Shown: piece by piece, positions 28,289 to 36,364 of the stretch
Layout of the letters: the number at the start of each line of letters is the position of its first letter
Numbering within the stretch: the first letter of the stretch is position 1
NCBI RefSeq assembly: GCF_027497215.1
Contig: NZ_CP114904.1
Span: 2,936,001-3,000,000 of the forward strand
Length of the DNA: 64,000 bases
Direction: 5' to 3'
DNA from: Micromonospora sp. WMMD812
GTDB taxonomy: Bacteria; Actinomycetota; Actinomycetes; Mycobacteriales; Micromonosporaceae
Position numbers and translations under genes: made by a program
Notes under the pieces: model-generated
Databases searched by the model: none
What the model saw: only the letters and a program-made list of their open reading frames with translations
What the model was told of the DNA's origin: nothing

Positions 28289-29635
28289 TCAGTCCTCCTC
28301 GTCCGGTGCCCCCACCGGCACCGGCCGCAACGCTAGCGCCACCAGGGGCACGGTCGCGACCGCCGCGAGCAGGGTGAGGACCGGATAACCGGCGGCCCGC
28401 ATGACAAACCCGCTGACCGCGGCGGCCACGGCGCCGGCCAGCCCCATGGTCAGGTCCGAGAAGCCCTGCACGCTCGGGCGGACGGCCGCCGGCACCGACT
28501 CCGAAAGCAGCGTGGAGCCGGCCACCATGGTGCCGGACCAGCCCAGGCCGAGCAGGACGAGGCCCACCGAGAGCCGGGGCGTGTCGTGCCCGGCGGTGCC
28601 GGCGACCGCGCACGCGGCGAGCAGCGACGCGACGCCGGTGAGGATCACCGCCCGCCGGCCGACCCGGTCGGTGAGCCACCCCACCAGTGGGGAGAGCGCG
28701 TACATGCCGGCGATGTGGAGGCTCAGCACGATCCCGACCACGCGCAGCACGTCCGCGTCGCCGTGGGACTCGCCGAGGCGGACCGGGGTCATCGACATGA
28801 CGGCCACCATCACCACGTGGCCCACCGCCACCGCGGCGATGCCGAGCCGGGCGGCCGGGCGGCCGCGTACCACCTGCCACGCCGCCCGCATCCCGGCGCC
28901 GCGCCGGGCGGTCCGGGCCGGTGGGGTGACGGCCTCGGCCGGCGGGGTGACCTCGGGCGCGGGGCCGGCCGCGACCGGCGCCGGGGCCGCCGCCAGCCGG
29001 CGTGCGGTGAGCAGCGGGTCGGGCCGCAGCAGCAGGAGGAGTACGCCGGCGGCGAGCACGAACGCCGCGGCGCTGAACGCGAACGGGCCGGCCAGCGGCG
29101 GCAGGCCCCATCCGCTGGTCGTGCGGTCGGCCAGCGCGGCGAAGTTCGGCGCGGCCACCGCGCCGATGGTGGTGGCCCAGACGATCAGCGAGAGTTGGCG
29201 GCCCCGCCGGGCGGGCTCGGCGAGGTCCACCGCCGCGTAGCGGGCCTGGAGGTTCGCGGCCGTGCCGCCGCCGAAGAACAGCATGCCGAGGAAGAGCAGC
29301 GGCACCCAGCCGGTGACCGTGGCGAGCACCACCAGCACGGCGCCGACCGCACCGGCCAGGTACGCGACGGCCAGACCCGGCCGGCGCCCGTGCCCGTTCA
29401 TGATGCGGGTGATCGGTACCGCCAGCAGCGCCCCGCCCACCACGGCGGCGCTCTGGGCCAGACCGGCCACCGCGGTGCCGGCGATCCGCGCGGCGAGCAG
29501 CGCCCCCACGGCGATGCCGATGGTGACGCCGATCCCGCCGACGATCTGGGTCCCGAAGAGCAGCCGCAGGGTCCGCCGCTGAATCGGCGCGACGTCGGGT
29601 GCGGCGACCGGCGCGGTCACGTCCGTGGTGGCCAT
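28289..29635 (-). CDS. MFS transporter, drug-exporter-like
   Basis: 448 residues with about 12 hydrophobic helices and two six-helix halves separated by a polar Pro/Ala loop near residues 205-250. Cytoplasmic loop signature 'DRVGRRAVI' in the second half matches MFS motif A. ATG at 29635 with AGGAG six bases upstream; the longer frame to 29887 runs into the udgX gene on the same strand and is discarded. Substrate unknown. It adjoins DUF3046 by four bases. Confidence 0.85.
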   Translation of the reverse strand: MATTDVTAPVAAPDVAPIQRRTLRLLFGTQIVGGIGVTIGIAVGALLAARIAGTAVAGLAQSAAVVGGALLAVPITRIMNGHGRRPGLAVAYLAGAVGAVLVVLATVTGWVPLLFLGMLFFGGGTAANLQARYAAVDLAEPARRGRQLSLIVWATTIGAVAAPNFAALADRTTSGWGLPPLAGPFAFSAAAFVLAAGVLLLLLRPDPLLTARRLAAAPAPVAAGPAPEVTPPAEAVTPPARTARRGAGMRAAWQVVRGRPAARLGIAAVAVGHVVMVAVMSMTPVRLGESHGDADVLRVVGIVLSLHIAGMYALSPLVGWLTDRVGRRAVILTGVASLLAACAVAGTAGHDTPRLSVGLVLLGLGWSGTMVAGSTLLSESVPAAVRPSVQGFSDLTMGLAGAVAAAVSGFVMRAAGYPVLTLLAAVATVPLVALALRPVPVGAPDEED

Positions 29636-29780
29636 CTCGGCTCCTGCGCGGTAAGGAACGGGGGACGCCACCCATCCTTGCGCAGCCGGCCGGACCGGCG
29701 GCAGCCGGTTTCGCCGGGAGCAGAGGCGGCAGCCGTCGCGCTCGTTCCGGACCCGCCGGCGGTACGGCGGTGGAGCGCGC

Positions 29781-30485
29781 CTATCCGGCGAGCGCGCGGG
29801 CGGCGACGGTGAGGTCGGCGACCAGCCCCTCGTACGCCTTGTCCTGGTCGTCGGCGCGCAGCACGGCCGACGGGTGGATGGTGGCAAGCAACTGCGCGGG
29901 TGGGGTGTCGGCCAGCTTGCCCGCGCTGTCGACCGGCACCCGCTGGAAGTCCTCCGGGTGCTGGGCGGACGCCGGCCAGGGCAGCAGCTCGCCGCGCTGC
30001 CGGGTGACCCGGAAGGCCGGGCCGAGCAGCGCCTTGGCCGCGGTGGCGCCGAGCACCACGACGATCTCCGGGCGCAGCCGGGCGAACTCCGCGACCAGCC
30101 AGGGGCGGCAGGCGGTGATGTGCACCCGGTCCGGGGTCTGGTGGATGCGCCGCTTGCCGCGCATCTCGAACCGGAAGTGCTTGACGGCGTTCGTCAGGTA
30201 GATGTGCCCCGGGTCGAGATTGGCGTCGTCGACCGCCTTGCGGAGCAGTCGGCCGGCCGGACCCACGAAAGGTAGTCCTTTCTGGTCCTCCATGTCGCCG
30301 GGCTGCTCGCCGACGAAGACCACCCGCGCGCTCTCGTCGCCGCGGCCGAACACGGTCTGCGACGCGTCGCGGTAGAGCTCGCAGCCCCGGCATCCGCCGG
30401 CGGCGGCCCGCAGGTCGTCGAGGGTGTCGGCGTCGGGCGGGATGAACCGCTGGGCGCCGGAGGCGCTCTCGGTCTGCTCGGCCAT
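29781..30485 (-). CDS. udgX: UdgX-type uracil-DNA glycosylase
   Basis: Recognises uracil in DNA; UdgX of Mycobacterium smegmatis is known to bind covalently to the excised site through a histidine. 234 residues: motif A 'GEQPGDMEDQKGLPFVGPAG' (59-78), the UdgX-specific loop 'KRRIH' at 111-115 with the candidate nucleophile His115, and motif B 'ATIHPSAVLR' (201-210). Iron-sulfur ligands appear to be Cys32, Cys35 and Cys126, with His103 at the position where family 4 enzymes have the fourth cysteine. ATG at 30485. Encoded 145 bases before the MFS gene, in a region rich in repair genes. Confidence 0.93.
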   Translation of the reverse strand: MAEQTESASGAQRFIPPDADTLDDLRAAAGGCRGCELYRDASQTVFGRGDESARVVFVGEQPGDMEDQKGLPFVGPAGRLLRKAVDDANLDPGHIYLTNAVKHFRFEMRGKRRIHQTPDRVHITACRPWLVAEFARLRPEIVVVLGATAAKALLGPAFRVTRQRGELLPWPASAQHPEDFQRVPVDSAGKLADTPPAQLLATIHPSAVLRADDQDKAYEGLVADLTVAARALAG

Positions 30486-30611
30486 GCCGACTGTTATATA
30501 CCTGTTCGCGGTTCGATGCCGGGTACGCGACCCGGGCGCACACCGGCCCGCCCCGCCGGCCGCCCCCTGCGCGCACCGGCCCGCCCCGCCGGCCGGACCC
30601 TGACGCGTCGG

Positions 30612-30734
30612 TCAGTATCCGCCGCCGCCACCGTCACCCCCGCCGGACATCAGCGCGATGATCACGATGATGATCACGATGACCGCCACAGCGATCGCGA
30701 TCCAGATGCCTCTCTTCGTGCCCGTCGACGCCAT
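30612..30734 (-). CDS. 40-residue single-span membrane peptide
   Basis: A small frame with good ribosome site (GGAGG, nine bases upstream) encodes MASTGTKRG, then a 20-residue Ile/Val/Ala helix (IWIAIAVAVIVIIIVIIALM), then a Ser-Gly-Asp tail ending in Tyr. The positive N terminus predicts the N-in orientation. Codon use fits the genome: third positions are nearly all G or C. Resembles small hydrophobic actinobacterial membrane peptides of unknown function. It sits between the MocR-type gene and udgX on the same strand. Confidence 0.65.
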   Translation of the reverse strand: MASTGTKRGIWIAIAVAVIVIIIVIIALMSGGGDGGGGGY

Positions 30735-30850
30735 GCTCCCTCACCTCCGGCGCGGCGATTACCCGCCCGCACGCCCACCAGACCTCGCCGCCACGAGGAA
30801 ACCGGGCATCGAAGACCGGTCCCGGGCCCACATCGCACGGTCGCCGGCGG

Positions 30851-32191
30851 TCAGGCGGTGAAGCGGGCCGGCCCGGCGGGGTGGGCGGCGTGGGCCAGCG
30901 CGTCCGCCAGGGGCGCGATGTCGGCGTCGGTGAGCGGGCTGACGGTGACCCGCAGGCCGGGCGGGCCGGCGATCCGGTAGAGCGCGCCGGGCGCGACCGA
31001 CCAGCCGGCGTCGCGCAGCGCGGTCACCGCGCTGGTCTCGTCCGGTACGGGCAGCCAGACGTTGATGCCGCTGCGGCCGTGCCCGCTGAGCCCCCGCTCG
31101 GCCAGCGCGGCGAGCAGCGCCTCCCGGCGCCGGTCGTAGCTGTCGGCCGCCCGCTCGACCAGTTCGGCGACGGTCGGGTCGCGCCAGAGCGCGAGCACCA
31201 GCCGTTGCAGCACGGTGGAGACCCAGCCGGCGCCGACCCGGGCCCGGCCGGCGACCCGCGCCACCGTGGTCTCGTCGCCGACCAGCACGGCGAGGCGCAG
31301 GTCGGGGCCGTAGGGCTTGCTCGCCGAGCGGAGGAAGGCCCAGCTCGGGGTCGCGCCGGCCAGCGGATGCAGGGGTACGCGGGCCAGCTCGGCGGCGTGG
31401 TCGTCCTCGATGAGCAGCAGGTCCGGCCGGCCGGCGAGGAGGTCGCGCAGCGCGCCGGCACGCGCGGCGGAGACCGCGGCGCCGGTCGGGTTCTGCGCGC
31501 GGCTGGTCACGATCAGCGCCCGCGCCCCGGCGGCCAGTGCCGCGGCGACCCCGGCCACCACCGGCCCCTCCTCGTCGACCGGCACGCCGACCGGGCGCAG
31601 CCCGAGGGCGGCGACCAGGTCGAGCAGGTTGGCCCAGCCCGGGTCCTCGACCGCCACCGCGTCACCGGGGCGCAGGTGCGCGCCGAGCAGCCGCTCGATG
31701 CCGTCCAGCGCCCCGCCGGTGACCGTCAGATCCCCGGCCGGTACGCCGTCGGCGGCGAGCCGAGCCCGGGCCGCCTCGGCCAGTTCGGGGAGCACCCCGG
31801 CAGCCGAGTAGCTGACCGGCGGGCCGACGTCGGCGGCGAGGGCGGCCAGGTGCGGACCGAGCGGCGGCAGCAGGCCCGGGTCCGGCTCGCCGGCGGAGAG
31901 GTCGCGCACGCCGGTCACGGGCGGTGGGCGCAGCGCCGAACGGTGGGCGGCGACCGGCGGGCGGGGCCGGACCCGGGTGCCGTGCCGGCCGGCGGTCGCG
32001 ACCAACCCGCGCTGCCGCAGCTCCCGGTAGGCGCGGGCCACGGTGGCCGGGCTGACCGCCAACTCGGCCGCGAGCGCCCGGACCGGCGGGAGGGCCGCGC
32101 CGGGCGGCAGGGCGGCGGTGCGGATGCCCGACTCGATGCTGGCCGAAATCTCGACGGCCGTCGCCCCGGTGACCTGATAACGTGCTGACAC
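30851..32191 (-). CDS. MocR-family (GntR/aminotransferase) transcriptional regulator
   Basis: 446 residues: an N-terminal GntR winged helix at about 8-72 ('PPVRALAAELAVSPATVARA'), linker, then a fold-type I aminotransferase domain from about 95. The PLP lysine is Lys292 in 'FLRSASKPYGPDLRLA', with Asp in 'LIEDDHAAEL' and Asn234 in 'AQNPTGAAV' as cofactor contacts, so PLP binding looks intact. MocR proteins such as PdxR usually regulate a divergent gene; here that gene encodes a flavin/PLP-oxidase-like GNAT fusion. The start is GTG at 32191; no ribosome site precedes it, and a -10-like TACAAT nine bases upstream suggests a leaderless mRNA. Confidence 0.88.
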   Translation of the reverse strand: MSARYQVTGATAVEISASIESGIRTAALPPGAALPPVRALAAELAVSPATVARAYRELRQRGLVATAGRHGTRVRPRPPVAAHRSALRPPPVTGVRDLSAGEPDPGLLPPLGPHLAALAADVGPPVSYSAAGVLPELAEAARARLAADGVPAGDLTVTGGALDGIERLLGAHLRPGDAVAVEDPGWANLLDLVAALGLRPVGVPVDEEGPVVAGVAAALAAGARALIVTSRAQNPTGAAVSAARAGALRDLLAGRPDLLLIEDDHAAELARVPLHPLAGATPSWAFLRSASKPYGPDLRLAVLVGDETTVARVAGRARVGAGWVSTVLQRLVLALWRDPTVAELVERAADSYDRRREALLAALAERGLSGHGRSGINVWLPVPDETSAVTALRDAGWSVAPGALYRIAGPPGLRVTVSPLTDADIAPLADALAHAAHPAGPARFTA

Positions 32192-32201
32192 AAATACGGG
32201 A

Positions 32202-32215
32202 TTGTACTAGAACAA
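32202..32215. promoter_or_regulatory. Candidate operator/promoter between the MocR gene and its divergent neighbour
   Basis: TTGTACTAGAACAA is an imperfect palindrome (TTGT...ACAA). On the minus strand it contains the -10-like TACAAT that ends nine bases before the GTG at 32191. Only 37 bases separate the two genes, so one protein bound here could control both. Confidence 0.45.
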
Positions 32216-32228
32216 AGGCAGGCCCGCG

Positions 32229-33491
32229 ATGCACCCCACCGACCGGACCACGTACCCCCGGACCGCGCGGACGACGGCGAGCCGGAACCGCGGCCGGATG
32301 AGCTACGACCGGGCCGCCGCGCACGCGGTGCTGGACGAGGCGTACCACTGCACGCTCGGCTTCACCGTCGACGGCGAGCCGCGAGCGCTGCCGACCCTGC
32401 ACGTCCGCATCGGCGACACGCTCTACCTGCACGGCTCCACCGGCGGCCGGCCGCTGCTCGCCGCCCGGGGCGACGGGCTGCCGGTCTGCGTGGCGGTCAC
32501 CCTGCTCGACGGCCTGGTCTACGGGCGGTCGCAGCTCCACCACAGCGCCAACTACCGCTCGCTGGTCGCGCACGGCACCGCCCGCCTGGTCACCGACGAA
32601 CGGGAGAAGACCGACGCGATGACCGCCCTGGTGGAGAAGGCCGGCGCCGGGCGCGCCGCGGACAGCCGCCCGCCGACCCGCCGCGAACTGGCCGAGACCG
32701 CCGTGCTGGCGCTGCCGCTGCGCGAGGTCTCGGTCCGGGCCCGGGCCGGCGGCGTACGGGACGACGAGGCCGACCTCGACCTGCCGCACTGGGCGGGCGT
32801 GGTGCCGCTGCGGCTGACCCCGGGCCGCCCCGAGCCGGACGCCGGCGTGACCGCGCCCGTCCCGGCGTACCTGCGCGCGGCCCGCTCGCCCTGGCACGAG
32901 CCGGCGGCGCTGCGCGGCGAGCACGTGGCGCTGGAGCCGCTCGACCTCGCGCACGCCGACGAGCTGCACACCGCCACCGCCGACCCCGAGGTCTGGCGGC
33001 ACCTGTGGCGGCCCCTGCCGACCGACGCCGCCGGGACGGCGGCCGTCATCGCCGAGGCGCTGGACGCGTACCAGCAGGGCGAACGGGTGCCCTGGGTGCA
33101 GCGCTGCGCGGCGACCGGCGCGGTGGTCGGCAGCACGTCCTACTACGAGGTGGACCCGCAGCGACGGTCGGTGGCGATCGGCTACACCTTCCTCGGCCGG
33201 CCCTGGTGGCGGACGGCGATCAACACCGAGGCGAAGCTGCTGCTGCTCGGCCGGGCCTTCGACGATCTGGGCGCGGTGCGGGTCGTCTGGCACACCGACA
33301 TCCGCAACGCGCGCTCGCAGCGGGCCATCGAGCGGCTCGGTGCGACCCGGGAGGGGGTGCTGCGGATGCACCGGCAGCGCCCCGACGGCTCCTGGCGGGA
33401 CACCGTCCAGTACGCCATGACCGTCGACGAGTGGCCGAATGCACAGGTCACGCTCCGGGAAAGGCTTCGCCGGACGGCCCCGGTGGCGTGA
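32229..33491 (+). CDS. Fusion of a pyridoxamine-oxidase-like FMN-binding domain and a GNAT acetyltransferase
   Basis: 420 residues. Residues about 25-225 resemble the FMN-binding split-barrel (NimA-like, pyridoxamine 5'-phosphate oxidase family): 'RMSYDRAAAHAVLDEAYHCT', 'LYLHGSTGGRPLLAA' and 'HHSANYRSLVAHG'. Residues about 230-405 are a RimJ-like GNAT domain: 'LRGEHVALEPLDLAHADELH' and 'AIGYTFLGRPWWRTAINTEA', with 'IRNARSQRAIERLGATREGV' binding acetyl-CoA. Substrates unknown. The ATG at 32229 is only 37 bases from the divergent MocR gene. The stop overlaps the next gene's start by one base (TGATG), so the LysE gene is translationally coupled. Confidence 0.85.
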   Translation: MHPTDRTTYPRTARTTASRNRGRMSYDRAAAHAVLDEAYHCTLGFTVDGEPRALPTLHVRIGDTLYLHGSTGGRPLLAARGDGLPVCVAVTLLDGLVYGRSQLHHSANYRSLVAHGTARLVTDEREKTDAMTALVEKAGAGRAADSRPPTRRELAETAVLALPLREVSVRARAGGVRDDEADLDLPHWAGVVPLRLTPGRPEPDAGVTAPVPAYLRAARSPWHEPAALRGEHVALEPLDLAHADELHTATADPEVWRHLWRPLPTDAAGTAAVIAEALDAYQQGERVPWVQRCAATGAVVGSTSYYEVDPQRRSVAIGYTFLGRPWWRTAINTEAKLLLLGRAFDDLGAVRVVWHTDIRNARSQRAIERLGATREGVLRMHRQRPDGSWRDTVQYAMTVDEWPNAQVTLRERLRRTAPVA

Positions 33492-34159
33492 TGATGTCCG
33501 ACGTGCTGGGGATCACCGACATCGGAACGTACGTGCTGGGCACCGTGGCCATCGTCCTGTTGCCCGGGCCCAACTCTCTCTTCGTGCTCTCGACCGCCGC
33601 CAAGCGCGGCGTGGGCGCCGGCTATCGGGCCGCCGGCGGGGTCTTCCTCGGCGACGGGGTGCTGATGTTCCTCTCCGCCGCCGGGGTGGCGTCGCTGCTC
33701 CAGACGTACCCACCGCTCTTCCTGGTGGTGAAGTACGCCGGCGCGGCGTACCTCGGTTATGTGGGGTTGACGATGCTGCGCGGCGCCTGGCGGCGCTGGC
33801 GCGACCGCAACGACCCGGCCGCGCCGCGGCTCATCGACGCGGCGGAGCCGGCGGCGATGCGCAGCCCGTTCCGCAAGGCGCTGGTGATCAGCCTGCTCAA
33901 CCCGAAGGCGATCCTCTTCTTCATCTCGTTCTTCATCCAATTCGTCGACCCCGGCTACGCCTGGCCGGCGCTCTCGTTCGCGCTGCTCGGGCTGATCGCG
34001 CAGGTGACCAGTGCGCTGTACCTGACCGTGCTGATCTTCGCGGGGACCTTCCTGGCCGCGCAGTTCCGCCAACGCCGCCGGCTCGCGGCGGGGGCGACCA
34101 CCGGCGTGGCCGCCCTGTTCCTGGGCTTCAGCGTCAAGCTCGCCACCGCGAGCGTGTAG
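33491..34159 (+). CDS. LysE family translocator
   Basis: 222-residue membrane protein with about six helices, of the LysE/RhtB amino-acid exporter family. The family mark 'LLPGPNSLFVLSTAAKRGVG' lies at about 20-40, and 'ALVISLLNPKAILFFISFF' is the second conserved helix, closest in feel to LeuE-type exporters. ATG at 33491 overlaps the stop of the fusion gene; ATG at 33494 is an equal option. The divergent MocR regulator may control both genes, suggesting export of an amino acid or amine modified by the GNAT fusion; that link is inference. Confidence 0.88.
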   Translation: MMSDVLGITDIGTYVLGTVAIVLLPGPNSLFVLSTAAKRGVGAGYRAAGGVFLGDGVLMFLSAAGVASLLQTYPPLFLVVKYAGAAYLGYVGLTMLRGAWRRWRDRNDPAAPRLIDAAEPAAMRSPFRKALVISLLNPKAILFFISFFIQFVDPGYAWPALSFALLGLIAQVTSALYLTVLIFAGTFLAAQFRQRRRLAAGATTGVAALFLGFSVKLATASV

Positions 34160-34178
34160 CCGCCGGGCGGCGACGGTC

Positions 34179-35102
34179 TCAGGTGCCGTCGCCCCCGCCT
34201 CCGCCGACCCCGGCGCTGCCGGCGGTGCCGCCCAGGCCGAACCCGGGGTGCACCGGCTCGTCCGGCGGTCGGCTGACGTGGGCCGACTCGCTGATCTGCG
34301 CGGACCAGTCGGCGTGCGACGCGGCCGCGGCGTGCCGGTTGATCGCCATGCGCAACCACCCGTCCACGGTGGACACCCAGTCGCGCTGGTCCGCGCCGGC
34401 GTGCCAGATCCGGAACCGGCTGATGCTCTGGTGCGTCACCCCGGCCAGCGCCAACCGGCGGTCCATCCAGAAGATCACCTCCAGGCCGGCCGAATTGGCC
34501 ACGAAGATCACTTCAAGCTCGGTGATCGGCCCCGCGTAGAGCGGGGCGACCCAGAAACCGAGCCGCTGGTGCAGCGGCAGGGTCTGCTCCACCCCGGGCA
34601 GCCGCGCGTCGACCAGCCCCGCCTGGCGAATGCTGAACCCGAGAGTGTCCAGCGCCGCCAGCACGTGCGCCTGGGCGGGCAGCGGGTGCACGAAGACCGG
34701 CACCATCGCCCCTTGGTCCAGCCGCGGCTCGACGGCCACCTCGGTGCGCAGCGCCATCCGCAGGCTCAGCAGCGGCACCCCGCCGAAGATCGTCACCGGG
34801 GTCTCCCACGGCATCGGGAACTCGAACGGGACGGTCCGTCCCCGCCCGGCCCGGAGCACGAACGCGCCGGTCACCGCCGCGTCGTGGAACTGCACCAGCC
34901 GGCGCGGCGCGGACGGGTCGTCCGGCTCGGCCGTGGTGACCAGGCCGAGCCGGACGTGCAGCACCGGAACGTCCACCGAGCCGGCGGTGACGGTGACCCG
35001 GCCGGGCAACGGCAGGCCCGGCCGGGTGCTCGGATTGGTCAGGTCGGTACGCACGGTCAGGCCGGTCCAACCCGACTCCGGCGACACGCCCGCGACCCGC
35101 AC
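34179..35102 (-). CDS. Spo0M-like sporulation-control family protein
   Basis: 307 residues. The arrestin-like Spo0M fold is indicated by 'LTVRTDLTNPSTRPGLPLPG' near the start, 'GRTVPFEFPMPWETPVTIFG' and 'RTEVAVEPRLDQGAMVPVFV', followed by a C-terminal region that ends in a Gly-rich tail. Known family members influence sporulation and cell shape; the molecular role is not known. GTG at 35102 is chosen since GGAGG lies six bases upstream; a GTG at 35177 would add 25 residues of Arg-rich non-conserved sequence. Convergent with lysE-like gene, 19 bases apart. Confidence 0.75.
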   Translation of the reverse strand: MRVAGVSPESGWTGLTVRTDLTNPSTRPGLPLPGRVTVTAGSVDVPVLHVRLGLVTTAEPDDPSAPRRLVQFHDAAVTGAFVLRAGRGRTVPFEFPMPWETPVTIFGGVPLLSLRMALRTEVAVEPRLDQGAMVPVFVHPLPAQAHVLAALDTLGFSIRQAGLVDARLPGVEQTLPLHQRLGFWVAPLYAGPITELEVIFVANSAGLEVIFWMDRRLALAGVTHQSISRFRIWHAGADQRDWVSTVDGWLRMAINRHAAAASHADWSAQISESAHVSRPPDEPVHPGFGLGGTAGSAGVGGGGGDGT

Positions 35103-35247
35103 CGGCCCCCTCCGTCCGTGGCGAACCCGGCACGAGAGCGGCGGACGGCGCCCACCCCGTACGAGGTCACCCTCCACTCTCGCGGACCGCGCCCCGTCCC
35201 GTCGGCGGTTCGCCGGAGACCGACCGCCGGGGCGTCCTCACCTCACC

Positions 35248-36312
35248 TCACCGCAACCGCCGCCCGCGCGGCACCGCGTCCGTCTCGTCGTCGAACTCGC
35301 CGATGACCTCCTCCAGGAGGTCCTCCAGCGCCACGAAGCCGATCGGCCGGGCCGGGCCGCCGCCGTTGCGCACCAGCGCGAGCTGGGACTGCCGGGCTCG
35401 CATGGCGGCCACCGCCTCGGTCACCGACGCCGCGGCCGGCAGGGTGAAGGCGCTGCTCATCAGCTCACCCGCGGTGGCCTCCTGGCCCGTGGTGACCGCC
35501 CGCACCGCCTCCCGGACGTGCACCAGGCCGCAGACGTCGCCGGCCGCGTCCAGCACCGCCAGCCGGGACCGGCCGCTCTCCCGGCTGACCTCCTCGATCC
35601 GATCGGCGGAGTCGCCCCGACGGACCGTCACCATCGTGGCGAACGGCTCCATCACTTGGGCCACCGTGGTGCCCTGCAGCTCCAGCATGCTGGTCAGCAG
35701 CTGGTGCTGCTCGGCACCGAGCAGCCCGTGCTCGCGGGACTGCTCCAGCAGCATGCGCAGCTCGTCCGGACCGTGCACCTGGGCCAGCTGGTCCTGCGGG
35801 TTGACCCGGACCAGCCGCAGGATCGCGTTGGCCAGCGCGTTGAGCGCGGACAGCACCGGCCGGGCGACCCGGGCGAAGGCGCGGAACGGCAGGGCGAGCA
35901 GCATCGCCGAGCGCTCCGCGTCGATGATCGCCCAGGACTTGGGCGCCATCTCGCCGATCACCAGGTGCAGGAAGGTGACCAGGGCCAGCGCGAAGACCAG
36001 CGCCACCGCGTGGCTCGCCGCCTCCGGCAGCCCCACCGTGTGCAGCACCGGGCTGATCAGGTGCTCGATCGCCGGCTCGGCGAGCGCACCGAGACCCAGC
36101 GTGCACAGGGTGATGCCGAGCTGCGCGCCGGCGAGCATGAGGGACAGCTCACGGACACCGTCCAGCGCGGCCCGGGCGGCCCTCCCGCCACCGGCGGCGG
36201 CCTGCTCCAGGCGGTACCGCTTGCTGGCGACCAGGGCGAACTCGGCGGCGACGAAGAAGCCGTTCAGCACGAGCAACACCACCGAGGTGAGCAGCGCGAC
36301 ACCGGGACTCAT
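35248..36312 (-). CDS. CNNM/CorC-type membrane protein with CBS domains, short form
   Basis: 354 residues: a DUF21 membrane domain at about 1-190 with three or four helices ('ALLTSVVLLVLNGFFVAAEF', 'GAQLGITLCTLGLGALAEP', 'FLHLVIGEMAPKSWAI'), then a pair of CBS domains at about 205-345 ('VAQVMEPFATMVTVRRGDS', 'VALEDLLEEVIGEFDDETD'). It stops just after the CBS pair and lacks the C-terminal CorC_HlyC domain that the next gene has. Members are implicated in magnesium efflux or homeostasis. ATG at 36312. Paired with the long form 52 bases upstream on the same strand, so probably a heteromeric or paralogous pair. Confidence 0.88.
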   Translation of the reverse strand: MSPGVALLTSVVLLVLNGFFVAAEFALVASKRYRLEQAAAGGGRAARAALDGVRELSLMLAGAQLGITLCTLGLGALAEPAIEHLISPVLHTVGLPEAASHAVALVFALALVTFLHLVIGEMAPKSWAIIDAERSAMLLALPFRAFARVARPVLSALNALANAILRLVRVNPQDQLAQVHGPDELRMLLEQSREHGLLGAEQHQLLTSMLELQGTTVAQVMEPFATMVTVRRGDSADRIEEVSRESGRSRLAVLDAAGDVCGLVHVREAVRAVTTGQEATAGELMSSAFTLPAAASVTEAVAAMRARQSQLALVRNGGGPARPIGFVALEDLLEEVIGEFDDETDAVPRGRRLR

Positions 36313-36364
36313 CGGATCCGTCCTTCGTTCGCGACTGCGGGGCTCGCAAGCTCACTCCTCGCGC

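Noticed and set aside
30634..30831. 65-residue minus-strand frame over the micro-gene
   Set aside because: It is a shadow frame rich in His/Asp/Arg from the complement of Ile/Val codons; the other minus-strand frame encodes a credible membrane peptide.
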